DNA of 64,000 nt from Planctobacterium sp047947135 (GTDB lineage: Bacteria > Pseudomonadota > Gammaproteobacteria > Enterobacterales > Alteromonadaceae): contig CP170457.1 in NCBI GenBank assembly GCA_047947135.1, positions 3,162,001 to 3,226,000 of the forward strand, given 5' to 3'. Shown here one piece after another: positions 9,049 to 18,359 of this stretch; position 1 is the stretch's first letter; each line of letters starts with the position of its first letter. The notes under the pieces were generated by a model. That model made no database searches. It was not told where the DNA came from and saw only the letters and a list, made by a program, of their open reading frames with translations. The position numbers and the translations under genes are program-made.

Positions 9049-10497
9049 ATGCAAAGGTTGTTAAACTATATCGATGGGCAGCTCCAGGAACCAAGTTCCG
9101 GGCGATATCTGGATAACATTGAACCTGCCACGGGGCAGGTTTATAGCTATATCCCATCGTCATGCAGCGACGATTTGGAACTTGCCGTTGCCGCCTGTGA
9201 CAAGGCGTTTACTGAGTGGCAAAACGCTTCCTTAGAAACACGTTCTGCCATTCTGATGAAAATTGCCGATTTGATCGAATCACGGCTGGATGAACTGGCG
9301 CAATCAGAATCTAAAGACAACGGTAAGCCTGTGTCCCTCGCCAAAGCCATCGATATCCCCCGAGCTGCGGCTAACTTTCGGTTTTTTGCTCATGCTTTAA
9401 CGCAATTTTCCAGTGAATCACACCAGATGCCGGGACAAGCGATCAACTATACCCTTCGAGCTCCTATCGGCACGGTTGCCTGCATATCCCCATGGAATCT
9501 GCCTTTATATTTGTTCACCTGGAAAATAGCGCCGGCCATTGCAGCAGGGAACTGTGTGATTGCTAAGCCCTCTGAAGTTACGCCCATGACGGCGTACCTA
9601 TTATCAGAAATTTGTATCGAGGCCGGATTGCCACCGGGCGTCCTTAACATTTTGCACGGCTTGGGACCTGAAATTGGGGATGCCTTATGCCAACACTCCA
9701 AAGTCAAAGCGATTTCCTTCACCGGGGGCACGCAAACCGGGAAACACATTGCTTCCGTCGCAGCGCCGCAATTTAAAAAGTTATCTCTGGAATTAGGGGG
9801 CAAAAATCCAACTTTGATCTTTGCTGATTGCGATATGGATAAAACCATCGATGGGGTCATCAAGTCGGCCTTCGCCAATCAAGGCCAGATTTGTCTATGT
9901 GGTTCACGAATTTATATCGAGCGCAGTATCTATGAGGCGTTTAAAAAACAATTTGTTAAACGGGTTAAAGCGTTAAACGTTGGGGATCCGCAAGATAATT
10001 CTACCCATGTCGGCGCGCTTGTATCTAAGCCTCATATGCACAAGGTGATGTCCTACATCCAGTTGGCAAAAGAGGAGGGCGGTCAACTGCTCTGTGGCGG
10101 CGAGCAAGTGCAACTGCAACTGCATGGACGCTGCCGTGACGGTTATTTCGTTGAACCCACTTTATTTGAGGGCCTCGACAACCGCTGCCGCACTAATCAG
10201 GAAGAAATATTTGGTCCAGTGGCGACGTTGCAACCGTTTGATAATGATGATGAAGCCATTGCACTGGCCAATGACAGTCAGTATGGATTGGCCGCTTCGG
10301 TGTGGACCAATGATTTAACGCGGGCGCATAAGCTGGGAAGAGAGTTACAAACCGGGATCGTCTGGGTGAACTGCTGGTTGTTGAGAGACCTGCGCACCCC
10401 TTTTGGTGGCATGAAGTCATCCGGTGTTGGGCGAGAAGGCGGTCTTGAAGCCTTGCGCTTTTTTACCGAACCGAAAAATATTTGTATTAGTTATTAA
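9049..10497 (+). CDS. 2-Aminomuconate-6-semialdehyde dehydrogenase
   Basis: A 482-residue NAD-dependent aldehyde dehydrogenase with the family landmarks: ISPWNLPLYL, SFTGGTQTGK, the catalytic Glu in LELGGKNP and the catalytic Cys in NQGQICLCGS. General ALDHs cannot be told apart by motif alone. Here the next genes encode the deaminase, dioxygenase and decarboxylase that make and use 2-aminomuconate intermediates, so oxidation of 2-aminomuconate semialdehyde to 2-aminomuconate is the expected step. GGAGAGG precedes the ATG at a slightly long spacing. It is the first gene of a seven-gene run with gaps of 30 bp or less. Confidence 0.85.
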   Translation: MQRLLNYIDGQLQEPSSGRYLDNIEPATGQVYSYIPSSCSDDLELAVAACDKAFTEWQNASLETRSAILMKIADLIESRLDELAQSESKDNGKPVSLAKAIDIPRAAANFRFFAHALTQFSSESHQMPGQAINYTLRAPIGTVACISPWNLPLYLFTWKIAPAIAAGNCVIAKPSEVTPMTAYLLSEICIEAGLPPGVLNILHGLGPEIGDALCQHSKVKAISFTGGTQTGKHIASVAAPQFKKLSLELGGKNPTLIFADCDMDKTIDGVIKSAFANQGQICLCGSRIYIERSIYEAFKKQFVKRVKALNVGDPQDNSTHVGALVSKPHMHKVMSYIQLAKEEGGQLLCGGEQVQLQLHGRCRDGYFVEPTLFEGLDNRCRTNQEEIFGPVATLQPFDNDDEAIALANDSQYGLAASVWTNDLTRAHKLGRELQTGIVWVNCWLLRDLRTPFGGMKSSGVGREGGLEALRFFTEPKNICISY

Positions 10498-10509
10498 GGA
10501 ATTTACAGC

Positions 10510-10950
10510 ATGTCAGATAATCATCTAGAAACTGACTCCATCAAACGTTCTTCTTCTGCACCTGAGCCAGTAGGTTTATATCCACACGCACGTAAAGTTG
10601 GCAATTTACTGTTTTTATCCGGGGTAGGGCCAAGACAAAAAGGGACAAAAGCCATACCCGGTGTGACCTTAAATGAAGCAGGGGAAATAACTGAATATGA
10701 TATTGAAGCACAATGCCATAGCGTTTTTTCCAATGTTCGCACCATACTGGAAGATGCGGGCTCCTCTTGGGAACAGTTGGTCGATGTTACGGTGTTTTTG
10801 ACCAATATGAAGGATGATTTTGCGACCTACAATCGTATTTATGCCGAGTATTTTGCCGGTAATCAGCCTTGTCGCACGACGGTCGAGATCAGTTCTTTGC
10901 CCACGCCCATTGCCATCGAACTTAAATGCATTGCCACCATTGAAGAATAG
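10510..10950 (+). CDS. RidA-family 2-aminomuconate deaminase
   Basis: A 146-residue protein of the RidA/YjgF fold, with LFLSGVGPRQ near the start and SSLPTPIAIELKC near the end. In kynurenine and 2-nitrobenzoate clusters the RidA-like member hydrolyses 2-aminomuconate to 4-oxalocrotonate plus ammonia. Its place 12 bp after the semialdehyde dehydrogenase and before 3-hydroxyanthranilate dioxygenase fits that role. The alternative, a general imine deaminase that protects the pathway, cannot be excluded. Confidence 0.82.
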   Translation: MSDNHLETDSIKRSSSAPEPVGLYPHARKVGNLLFLSGVGPRQKGTKAIPGVTLNEAGEITEYDIEAQCHSVFSNVRTILEDAGSSWEQLVDVTVFLTNMKDDFATYNRIYAEYFAGNQPCRTTVEISSLPTPIAIELKCIATIEE

Positions 10951-10980
10951 ACGTTGTCTATTTGCGGCCAGGAGTTTTCA

Positions 10981-11496
10981 ATGTCACAGCTTATTCCCCC
11001 CCTTAATTTACAAAAATGGATAGAAGACCATCGTGAGGTGTTAAAGCCGCCGGTGTGCAATAAACAAGTATTTGAACTCGATGATTTTATTGTCATGGTG
11101 GTCGGCGGCCCGAATAACCGCACCGATTATCACTACAACGAAGGACCAGAATTGTTCTACCAATTAGAGGGCGAAATGGTACTTGGTGTTATCGATGATG
11201 GTGAGTTCAAGGATGTTCCCATTAAAGCCGGTGAAATGTTTTTGTTGCCACCTAAAGTATTGCATTCACCACAACGGATGGCACATAGCATTGGTCTTGT
11301 AGTAGAGCAAAAGCGCTTACCCCATCAAAAAGATGCGTTGTTCTGGTTTTGTCAGAATTGCCATCACAAGCTTTACGATGAGTCTTTTATGATGGATGAC
11401 ATCGAACAGGATTTGCCGAAGATTTTTGATAACTTTTATGGCGATGAAAGCAATAGAACCTGTGATAAATGCGGTACTGTGATGGAAGCAAGATGA
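10981..11496 (+). CDS. nbaC: 3-Hydroxyanthranilate 3,4-dioxygenase
   Basis: A 171-residue cupin. The start at 10981 has AGGAG about 6 nt upstream; an in-frame codon at 10954 has no such support. The iron ligands of the family are visible: His in RTDYHYNEG with the following Glu (GPELFYQ), and His in KVLHSPQR. The C-terminal rubredoxin-like metal site of bacterial enzymes is present as two CXXC pairs (CQNC and CDKC). It opens the ring of 3-hydroxyanthranilate to 2-amino-3-carboxymuconate semialdehyde, the substrate of the next gene product. Its stop overlaps the next start as ATGA. Confidence 0.93.
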   Translation: MSQLIPPLNLQKWIEDHREVLKPPVCNKQVFELDDFIVMVVGGPNNRTDYHYNEGPELFYQLEGEMVLGVIDDGEFKDVPIKAGEMFLLPPKVLHSPQRMAHSIGLVVEQKRLPHQKDALFWFCQNCHHKLYDESFMMDDIEQDLPKIFDNFYGDESNRTCDKCGTVMEAR

Positions 11497-12515
11497 ACAA
11501 TCCAATGCTCAAAATAGATATCCATACCCACATTCTCCCGAAGCACTGGCCAAATCTAAAAGAACGTTATGGTTACGGCGGTTTTGTAAGTCTGGACCAC
11601 CACAAATGTGGCTGTGCCCGGATGATGATTGACGACCGTTTTTTTCGTGAAATTGAAGACAATTGCTGGGATCCCAACGTACGTTTGAAAGACTGTGAAA
11701 AACACGCGGTCAATGTGCAGGTACTATCGACAGTGCCAGTCATGTTTAATTATTGGGCCAGGCCCGAAGATACTCTGGATCTCTCAAAGATTCTCAATGA
11801 CCACATTGCTGGTATTTGTCAGGACTACCCCGACCGTTTTATTGGCTTGGGCACGGTGCCAATGCAGGCGCCGGAGTTAGCCATTCAGGAATTAGAACGT
11901 TGCGTTAACGATATCGGATTGGCGGGTATTCAAATCGGCTCTCATATCAATGAATGGAACCTGGATCAGGCGGAATTATTTCCAATTTTTGAGGCCGCGC
12001 AGGACTTGGGTGCTGCTGTTTTTGTACACCCATGGGATATGGTCGGTAAAGAAAAAATGCCGAAATATTGGCTTCCGTGGTTGGTGGGTATGCCAGCCGA
12101 GTCTAGCCTGGCGATATGCTCGATGATTTTTGGTGGTGTCCTGGAACGCTTACCCAATCTTAAAGTTGCTTTTGCCCACGGTGGTGGAGCTTTCCCATCC
12201 ACTATAGGTCGTATTGAGCACGGCTTTAATGTCCGTCCCGATTTATGTGCCGTGGACAACCCTGTCAATCCCAGAGACTACTTGAACCGCATTTACCTTG
12301 ATACCTTGGTACATGACCCCTTAATGCTGGATTATTTGCTGAAGTTAATGGGTCCAGAACGACTGGCATTAGGCACAGACTATCCATTTCCTCTTGGGGA
12401 ATTAGAGCCAGGCAAGTTGATACAGACGTCTGTTCAGGATGAGAGTATCCGTGCACGCTTGCTGCATGGCACTGCGCTGGAATGGTTAGGACGCGATATC
12501 AAGGACTTTTTATGA
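11493..12515 (+). CDS. 2-Amino-3-carboxymuconate-6-semialdehyde decarboxylase (ACMSD)
   Basis: A 340-residue amidohydrolase-family decarboxylase. The start is the ATG inside the ATGA overlap with the dioxygenase gene; nine codons upstream are also open but lie in the previous gene. Metal-binding motifs are clear: DIHTHILP at the N-terminus, FVHPWDM, FAHGGGAFP and LGTDYPFPLG. It removes the carboxyl group from the ring-cleavage product and so diverts it away from quinolinate and NAD synthesis into catabolism. This is the equivalent of NbaD of 2-nitrobenzoate degraders. The next gene again starts in an ATGA overlap. Confidence 0.93.
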   Translation: MNNPMLKIDIHTHILPKHWPNLKERYGYGGFVSLDHHKCGCARMMIDDRFFREIEDNCWDPNVRLKDCEKHAVNVQVLSTVPVMFNYWARPEDTLDLSKILNDHIAGICQDYPDRFIGLGTVPMQAPELAIQELERCVNDIGLAGIQIGSHINEWNLDQAELFPIFEAAQDLGAAVFVHPWDMVGKEKMPKYWLPWLVGMPAESSLAICSMIFGGVLERLPNLKVAFAHGGGAFPSTIGRIEHGFNVRPDLCAVDNPVNPRDYLNRIYLDTLVHDPLMLDYLLKLMGPERLALGTDYPFPLGELEPGKLIQTSVQDESIRARLLHGTALEWLGRDIKDFL

Positions 12516-13333
12516 AGCTGACGATGACACTTCAGGGTGAACATTATGCTGTGGATGTAAATGATCCTATAAGCCTGGCGATTCCAGTCCATTTTAATGG
12601 CCAGCAACCTAATCACTTTGGCGTACCCGAGGCAAAGGAAAGAGCGATAAAAGAAGGGGACTTTGTCGGGGATACGCGCGAAGGTGGCAGCTGCAATGTA
12701 TCGGAGATTACTTTTATTCCTCATTGTAATGGCACACACACCGAAAGTATCGGCCATATCGTCGATGAAAAGCAGGGTGTTGCGGAGGTCATTAATAATG
12801 GTTTGATGCCAGCAGCCCTTATCTCTGTATCGCCAAAAGCCCAGTGTGATGTTGATGAACAGTATCGGCCAGCACCTGAAACGAAGGATTGTTTAATCAC
12901 CAGGCAAGCCATCGAACAAGCCTTACAACATTATAATAATACTCAGTTGCAGGCGGTGGTTATCCGCACGCTCAGTCATCAGGATGAAAAGCTAACGGCG
13001 AAGTATGGTGATGGCATAGACCCGCCTTTTCTTTCAATCGATGCGATAGATTATTTGGTTAGCCGCGGCGTACAACACCTTATCGTAGACATACCTTCTG
13101 TTGACAAAATGTACGATGAAGGATTGCTAACAGTGCATCATCGGTTCTGGCAGGTGGAAGAAGAAACTCATCATCTTCATCCAGATTCTGCCGTACATCG
13201 CACCATCACCGAAATGGTCTATATTGCCGATGAGGTTGCTGATGGATTCTATTTACTTGATTTACAGGTGCCTGCGTTTATGTCTGATGCCGCACCTTCA
13301 AAACCGCTTTTATACAGGTTGGAGAAGTTATGA
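12512..13333 (+). CDS. Kynurenine formamidase-like cyclase-family hydrolase
   Basis: A 273-residue protein with the metal-binding signature of the KynB/cyclase family (HCNGTHTESIGH, a variant of HxGTHxDxPxH). It starts in an ATGA overlap with the ACMSD gene and is itself overlapped by the kynureninase gene. N-formylkynurenine hydrolysis to kynurenine is the only step in this part of the pathway not covered by another gene here. It is longer than classical KynB (about 210 residues) and the Asp of the signature is Glu, so the assignment rests on family plus context. Confidence 0.8.
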   Translation: MKLTMTLQGEHYAVDVNDPISLAIPVHFNGQQPNHFGVPEAKERAIKEGDFVGDTREGGSCNVSEITFIPHCNGTHTESIGHIVDEKQGVAEVINNGLMPAALISVSPKAQCDVDEQYRPAPETKDCLITRQAIEQALQHYNNTQLQAVVIRTLSHQDEKLTAKYGDGIDPPFLSIDAIDYLVSRGVQHLIVDIPSVDKMYDEGLLTVHHRFWQVEEETHHLHPDSAVHRTITEMVYIADEVADGFYLLDLQVPAFMSDAAPSKPLLYRLEKL

Positions 13334-14625
13334 CGTATCAACCACATGAATATCGAGCCACAAAAGATTTTGCCGCGCAAATGGACAAAGAGGATGCTTT
13401 TGCCCATTTTCGTGACCAGTTCCATATTCCGAAGCAGGAGAACGGCAACAACGAATATTACTTCACTGGCAATTCATTAGGGTTGCAACCCAAGCTCACT
13501 GCCCAATACGTCAATGATGAACTGGTAAAATGGCAAAAACTGGGTGTAAAAGGCCATTTTGATTGCGAATATCCGTGGATGCCTTATCACGAATTCTTGC
13601 TAGAGGGCTCGGCCGATATGGTTGGGGCACATAGCAGTGAAGTGGTCGTGATGAATTCACTGACCGCCAATTTACACTTTATGATGGTCAGTTTTTATCG
13701 CCCGACTCCTGAGCGCTTCAAGATTCTAATCGAAGACCATGCGTTTCCATCTGATCACTATGCCGTAGAAAGTCAGATAAAAGCCCACGGTTTTGATGTG
13801 CAGGAAAGTCTCATCACTGTCAAACCCCGTACTGGTGAAGAGTTACTCAGAACCGAAGATATCCTTGAGATTATAGAAAGAGAAGGTGACCAGATTGCGC
13901 TGGTCATGTTGCCTGGCGTGCAGTATTACACGGGGCAGGTCCTGGATATGCAAACCATCACCGAAGCTGGTCACAAACAGGGCTGTAATGTGGGTTTTGA
14001 CCTTGCGCACGCGGTGGGCAATATCCCCATGCAATTGCATGACTGGAATGTCGATTTTGCCTGTTGGTGTACTTACAAATATTTGAATTCAGGCCCCGGC
14101 TCAGTGGGTGGTTGCTTTATTCACGAACGCCACGCAAAAGACACGGATAAAGTCAGGTTCGCCGGATGGTGGGGACATCAAAAAGATACCCGCTTCTTGA
14201 TGGGCAATGAGTTTCGGGCTATTCCGACCGCTGAGGGCTGGCAACTCTCCAACCCGCCAATCTTATCTCTGGCAGCTATCCGCGCTTCGCTAGATGTGTT
14301 TAAACAAGCTGGCGGTGTCGCTGCGCTGCGAGAGAAAGCAATAAAACTGACTGGCTATCTGGATTATCTGTTGGATTATGAATTAGGCGATAAAATTCAT
14401 GTTATTACCCCTGCAGACACAAAGTGGCGCGGTTGTCAGTTGTCTTTAACGGTCAATGTCCCGAATTTGGATGGTAAACAGTTATTCCAAAGGCTCGAAC
14501 AACGCGGTGTCACCACCGACTGGCGAGAACCCAATGTGATCCGAACAGCACCTGTGCCGCTATACAACAGCTTTAATGACGTCTATCAGTTTGTGAATAT
14601 TCTAAAGGAGAGCCTGGACTTATGA
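13330..14625 (+). CDS. kynU: Kynureninase
   Basis: A 431-residue fold-type I PLP enzyme. The cofactor-binding stretch is visible: Asp and His in GFDLAHAVGN and the Schiff-base Lys in CWCTYKYLNSGPG, followed by RFAGWWGH. It cleaves 3-hydroxykynurenine to 3-hydroxyanthranilate and alanine. The length matches bacterial and animal kynureninases. Overlaps of four bases with both neighbours (ATGA) imply translational coupling. Confidence 0.95.
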   Translation: MTYQPHEYRATKDFAAQMDKEDAFAHFRDQFHIPKQENGNNEYYFTGNSLGLQPKLTAQYVNDELVKWQKLGVKGHFDCEYPWMPYHEFLLEGSADMVGAHSSEVVVMNSLTANLHFMMVSFYRPTPERFKILIEDHAFPSDHYAVESQIKAHGFDVQESLITVKPRTGEELLRTEDILEIIEREGDQIALVMLPGVQYYTGQVLDMQTITEAGHKQGCNVGFDLAHAVGNIPMQLHDWNVDFACWCTYKYLNSGPGSVGGCFIHERHAKDTDKVRFAGWWGHQKDTRFLMGNEFRAIPTAEGWQLSNPPILSLAAIRASLDVFKQAGGVAALREKAIKLTGYLDYLLDYELGDKIHVITPADTKWRGCQLSLTVNVPNLDGKQLFQRLEQRGVTTDWREPNVIRTAPVPLYNSFNDVYQFVNILKESLDL

Positions 14626-15962
14626 GTGATACCATCACATTAGCCGGGGCGGGGCTGGTTGGCTCCTTATTGGCCGTGTATTTGGCAAAAAGAGGCTATC
14701 AGGTCGAGGTGTTTGAAAACCGTCAGGATATGCGCAAAGTTGCCATTTCTGCCGGGCGCTCGATAAACCTGGCACTGGCCAATCGTGGCATACATCCTCT
14801 TGAAGAAGTCGGCGTAATGGATGATGTCAGGCCGTCGCTTATTACCATGAAAGGCCGCATGATACATGATCAACAGGGCAACACTAATTTTCAGCCATAC
14901 GGCCAAAAACCAAATGAGGTGATTTATTCCGTCTCTCGGGCAGGCCTGAACAAGATTTTGATGAATGCCGCTGAGTCGACTGGCAAGGTAAATTTTCACT
15001 TTGAAAGCCAGATATCAGCTATTGATTGGCAGCAGTCATCGTTGCAAGTTCTTTCTGGCGTTACAAAACAAACTCAAAGCGTTAACTTTGAACATCTCAT
15101 TGGTACCGATGGTGCGGGTTCTGTCGTGAGAAAAGCCATTCTGGCACAAGAATGCGAACAGGATAGTATTGAGCCTCTGGGGCATTGTTATAAAGAGCTG
15201 AATATTCCACCGGGACCCAATGGTGAGTTTCAGTTGGAGAAGGAAGCCCTGCACATTTGGCCACGCGGTGGCTTTATGTTGATTGCCTTACCCAATCCGG
15301 ATGCCAGTTTTACACTTACGTTGTTTATGCCGGGAGAGGGGAAAGTCAGCTTTGCCGAACTAGACAATGAGGCGAAAATGCTGTCTTTTTTTGAACAGCA
15401 ATTTCCCGATGTCGTGCCATTGATCAGCAATTTAACTCAGGAGTTTTTTGAGAATCCCACCAGTAAATTAGCAACAGTTCGCTGTGCTCCCTGGCACTAC
15501 CAAGGGAAAGGTCTGATTTTAGGGGATGCCGCCCATGCTATCGTGCCATTCCATGGGCAAGGCATGAATTGTGGTTTTGAAGATTGCCATGACTTTAATC
15601 AATGCATGGACAACTTCAGCTCCTGGGAAGAATTATTCAAAAGTGTCGCTGCCATACGCAAACCGAATGCCGATGCAATTGCCGATCTGGCATTGGATAA
15701 CTATATCGAAATGCGCGACTCAGTGCGCGATCCCAACTACCTGTTGCAAAAGCAAATCGCATTTCAATTGGAGCAATGGTTCCCCGAGCAGTTTACTCCC
15801 CGTTATTCAATGGTGATGTTTCATCGAATGCCTTATGCCGAAGCACAAGCATTAGGAGAAATTCACAAACGCTTGTTATCCGAACTGAGTGCCGATATTA
15901 ATTCGGTAGATGAGTTAGACAAAGAAAGAGCAAAAGCATTATTAGAGCGTTACATTAAGTAG
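14622..15962 (+). CDS. kmo: Kynurenine 3-monooxygenase
   Basis: A 446-residue flavoprotein hydroxylase. It has the FAD motif at the N-terminus (AGAGLVGSLLAVYLAKRG), the kynurenine-specific AGRSINLALANRG, and the second FAD motif LGDAAHAIVPFHGQGMNCG. It hydroxylates kynurenine to 3-hydroxykynurenine using NADPH and oxygen. It is the last gene of the operon. The order does not follow the biochemical order, but all steps from formylkynurenine to 4-oxalocrotonate are present. Tryptophan 2,3-dioxygenase is not in the window. Confidence 0.95.
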   Translation: MSDTITLAGAGLVGSLLAVYLAKRGYQVEVFENRQDMRKVAISAGRSINLALANRGIHPLEEVGVMDDVRPSLITMKGRMIHDQQGNTNFQPYGQKPNEVIYSVSRAGLNKILMNAAESTGKVNFHFESQISAIDWQQSSLQVLSGVTKQTQSVNFEHLIGTDGAGSVVRKAILAQECEQDSIEPLGHCYKELNIPPGPNGEFQLEKEALHIWPRGGFMLIALPNPDASFTLTLFMPGEGKVSFAELDNEAKMLSFFEQQFPDVVPLISNLTQEFFENPTSKLATVRCAPWHYQGKGLILGDAAHAIVPFHGQGMNCGFEDCHDFNQCMDNFSSWEELFKSVAAIRKPNADAIADLALDNYIEMRDSVRDPNYLLQKQIAFQLEQWFPEQFTPRYSMVMFHRMPYAEAQALGEIHKRLLSELSADINSVDELDKERAKALLERYIK

Positions 15963-16033
15963 TGACATTTGGGGCGGGTTCTCTTGAGAGTGAATCTCGC
16001 CTAAACAGATACACAAAGTCTAGCGCGCTTATT

Positions 16034-16687
16034 TCAAGGCGTTGTTAACTTTCTAATCATTGCTTCTGCTTTTTGCTGACATTCTTTGTACTTTTCAATA
16101 CGGATGCTGAGTATAAACCTGAGACTGCCAACAATATTGCGCATTTCTTTACCTGTGTATGTCGAAAGTGGCTGTGCTGTGCCTTCTGCAAGATCAAAGT
16201 GGCGCATGGCGAAAGGGTTGAAATACTCTAACTTGAACTTGAAGTCCCCTTCATCGAGTCCTTTGATCCAAAGGTAGTATTCATACAAAGTAACGATTTC
16301 ATTTTTTAACGAGAAGTCTTGTATAAAACGCACGTCGCCTGAATCCATCAGACTGGTATAGGCGTTACGCTTAATATAGACGGAATCGGCTGCTAGAAGG
16401 CTGATTACCATCTGATTAAGTTCCTCTGCGTCCTGTGAGACTAACTGTTTCTCCAAAAATGATTCGGCCAACTCAAGGTTGCGTTCATGTCGTTTTATCG
16501 CTCCTTCCAACATCATGCTGTTGAAACGGGTTTCTTCGAGCAGATTTGCGATGTGTTGATCAATAAGCTCGCCTTGCTTACGTTCTTCAGACCATTGGTT
16601 GAGCTGAAAAGCCAGCAAGATACCGACTACGACGACTACAAACTCAAGACCATGATTTAGCCAGTCAATTTTTTGTTTTGAACGCAC
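16034..16687 (-). CDS. Single-pass membrane protein, DUF6090-like
   Basis: A 217-residue protein with one N-terminal membrane segment (about residues 14-28, EFVVVVVGILLAFQLNQW) followed by a helical, charged domain. The segment VVGILLAFQLNQWSEER resembles the DUF6090 group common in marine bacteria, whose role is unknown. It stands alone, convergent with the kynurenine operon, with 71 bp between the stops. No function is proposed. Confidence 0.6.
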   Translation of the reverse strand: MRSKQKIDWLNHGLEFVVVVVGILLAFQLNQWSEERKQGELIDQHIANLLEETRFNSMMLEGAIKRHERNLELAESFLEKQLVSQDAEELNQMVISLLAADSVYIKRNAYTSLMDSGDVRFIQDFSLKNEIVTLYEYYLWIKGLDEGDFKFKLEYFNPFAMRHFDLAEGTAQPLSTYTGKEMRNIVGSLRFILSIRIEKYKECQQKAEAMIRKLTTP

Positions 16688-17040
16688 TGAGCACCTCAGA
16701 AGATCGAATAATCATTGTCCATATAGCCATATTAAACCAAAAGTCCATAAAAGTGATATCGGCGTTGCGGAACAAGTCCCCGCAATGAATTCCCGCCCCG
16801 TTTCGATTGTACGGCTTCAAGTCCGTGACTTCCAACTTCCAGTCAGAGTGTAATTTTCAGCACTGACTCATATGGACCTTACTTCACAATCCCTTAAAAT
16901 TTTTCGGGTAATATATTTGCTCGTTACATACTCAGTAGCTATATTTCAGTGTGGTAACTTATTTTTCCAATATCAATGTCAGTTTTAAATCGATATCGGG
17001 CTGAATAAATTAAAGGAAATGTCTATTCAGGAGCAAAATA
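16688..17040. other. Intergenic region between divergent genes
   Basis: This 353-bp stretch separates the DUF6090-like gene from the unassigned gene at 17041. It must hold both promoters. CAGGAG about 8 nt before the ATG at 17041 is the ribosome-binding site of that gene. I see no further open frame or clear hairpin. Confidence 0.5.
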
Positions 17041-18087
17041 ATGGCCCATGTACAACTTAGAGCAACGCATTCTCAACATGGCGAAACGCTAGCCGAATAC
17101 CGTAAAAGACAAATGTCTGAACTTCGCTGGGAATACGTTACTCAAGGAGTGTCGAAGCAGGATTTAGACAGCAATTTCGAATTTTTAAACGGAGCGGTGC
17201 TAAATCGCAGCGCCGAAGGTGAATTGCTGCTCTCTACAACTGGTCTCTTTGGTCCGATCCGGACGGGCACTGTAGTCCATTTGGACGTAAATAGCCCTGA
17301 CCTAATTGTACAAAGTGACCTTGCTCCCAGACATCCTGATGATTCTTTAATTTCTCACCTGAATTTGCTACATAAAGAACGAACAGGTCACCCTTCATCG
17401 GAAAAACATGCGTTAACGGTAAAAGGCTACTGGACTGCGGCGGTTAACGGTGCGGGAATAACAGGATTAGACAATTCAGCCAATGTATTCGGCAGCACCG
17501 GACAATTGATATGTCATGAAGCACATTTGGATTTTCCGTTGTTAAAATACGGTGATACCGAAGCTTCAAAACAGGAATTCAACGAAACCCTGGCTTACTA
17601 TGGCGGCAAACTATTAAAACCAGGAGAAAAATTTGCATTAGGATTTACTCAGGATCTCTGGGGAATTCAATACGATCAGAAATTACCAGAGTACATCACT
17701 GAGTATCAATTTGGACCAACTAAAGGTGGTGGACTATTTGTCGAACATCATCCATTCCCTCATATATGGTTACCAGCACAGGGTAAAGACCCCGTGTTTG
17801 GCAAAGAAACTGTTTCCCGAATATTACTGGGCAGGCGCCAGGATAATAGCCAGGAAGACGGTTACTATCGCACTGTTGAGACTCAGCAATTTCATTTCAC
17901 TATGTTCGAAATTCCACTGGATGGCAGTACCTTAGCTATTCGTCCACAATGTATTCACAACGACAGCTTTACAGAGGGTGCCCAAACAGTATTCCTGGCA
18001 AATACACCGGCTAATACAGTCGCATTACGCCATAGCGCACCCATTACTAAGATGGCAGCAGGAGATACACCTGTATCCAATATTTAA
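17041..18087 (+). CDS. Unassigned soluble protein, 348 residues
   Basis: A well-formed gene with a good ribosome-binding site (CAGGAG) and normal composition, but I do not recognise the family. There is no signal peptide and no membrane segment, so it is probably cytoplasmic. Histidine and aromatic residues are frequent, with a cluster at VEHHPFPHIWLP (about 236-247) and HFTMFEIP (about 289-296) that could form a metal or active site. Predicted strands dominate the second half. It is monocistronic, between a divergent membrane-protein gene and the convergent mannitol operon, so context gives no hint. Confidence 0.55.
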   Translation: MAHVQLRATHSQHGETLAEYRKRQMSELRWEYVTQGVSKQDLDSNFEFLNGAVLNRSAEGELLLSTTGLFGPIRTGTVVHLDVNSPDLIVQSDLAPRHPDDSLISHLNLLHKERTGHPSSEKHALTVKGYWTAAVNGAGITGLDNSANVFGSTGQLICHEAHLDFPLLKYGDTEASKQEFNETLAYYGGKLLKPGEKFALGFTQDLWGIQYDQKLPEYITEYQFGPTKGGGLFVEHHPFPHIWLPAQGKDPVFGKETVSRILLGRRQDNSQEDGYYRTVETQQFHFTMFEIPLDGSTLAIRPQCIHNDSFTEGAQTVFLANTPANTVALRHSAPITKMAAGDTPVSNI

Positions 18088-18280
18088 TGCCAGGATGGGG
18101 AGTACTGCCATACAGTTCTTATAGAATTTAATTAGTGAGGATTAAAGCCATAACGATTGCCATCAAAATAATCTGCGGTTTTCAGTAAAGGAAAGAACAG
18201 TGCAAGTTTTAAGGGGTTCCTGGTATCTTAAATCAGCATGAATTCGAGGTTGTCAGCCTCCATATCAACCATAGTTAAAG

Positions 18281-18310
18281 CACAGGCTGCATCTTGAGAT
18301 GCAGCCTGTG
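18281..18310. terminator. Strong hairpin between convergent transcripts
   Basis: CACAGGCTGCATCT (18281-18294) and AGATGCAGCCTGTG (18297-18310) are perfect inverse complements. In practice this gives a long stem with a tight loop. It lies between the stop of the plus-strand gene at 18087 and that of mtlD at 18360, so it probably ends transcripts from both sides. U tracts are weak on both strands. Confidence 0.6.
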
Positions 18311-18359
18311 TCTGATACTGCATATCCACAAAGCAGCAACATTACTGTGTTTTGGTGTA

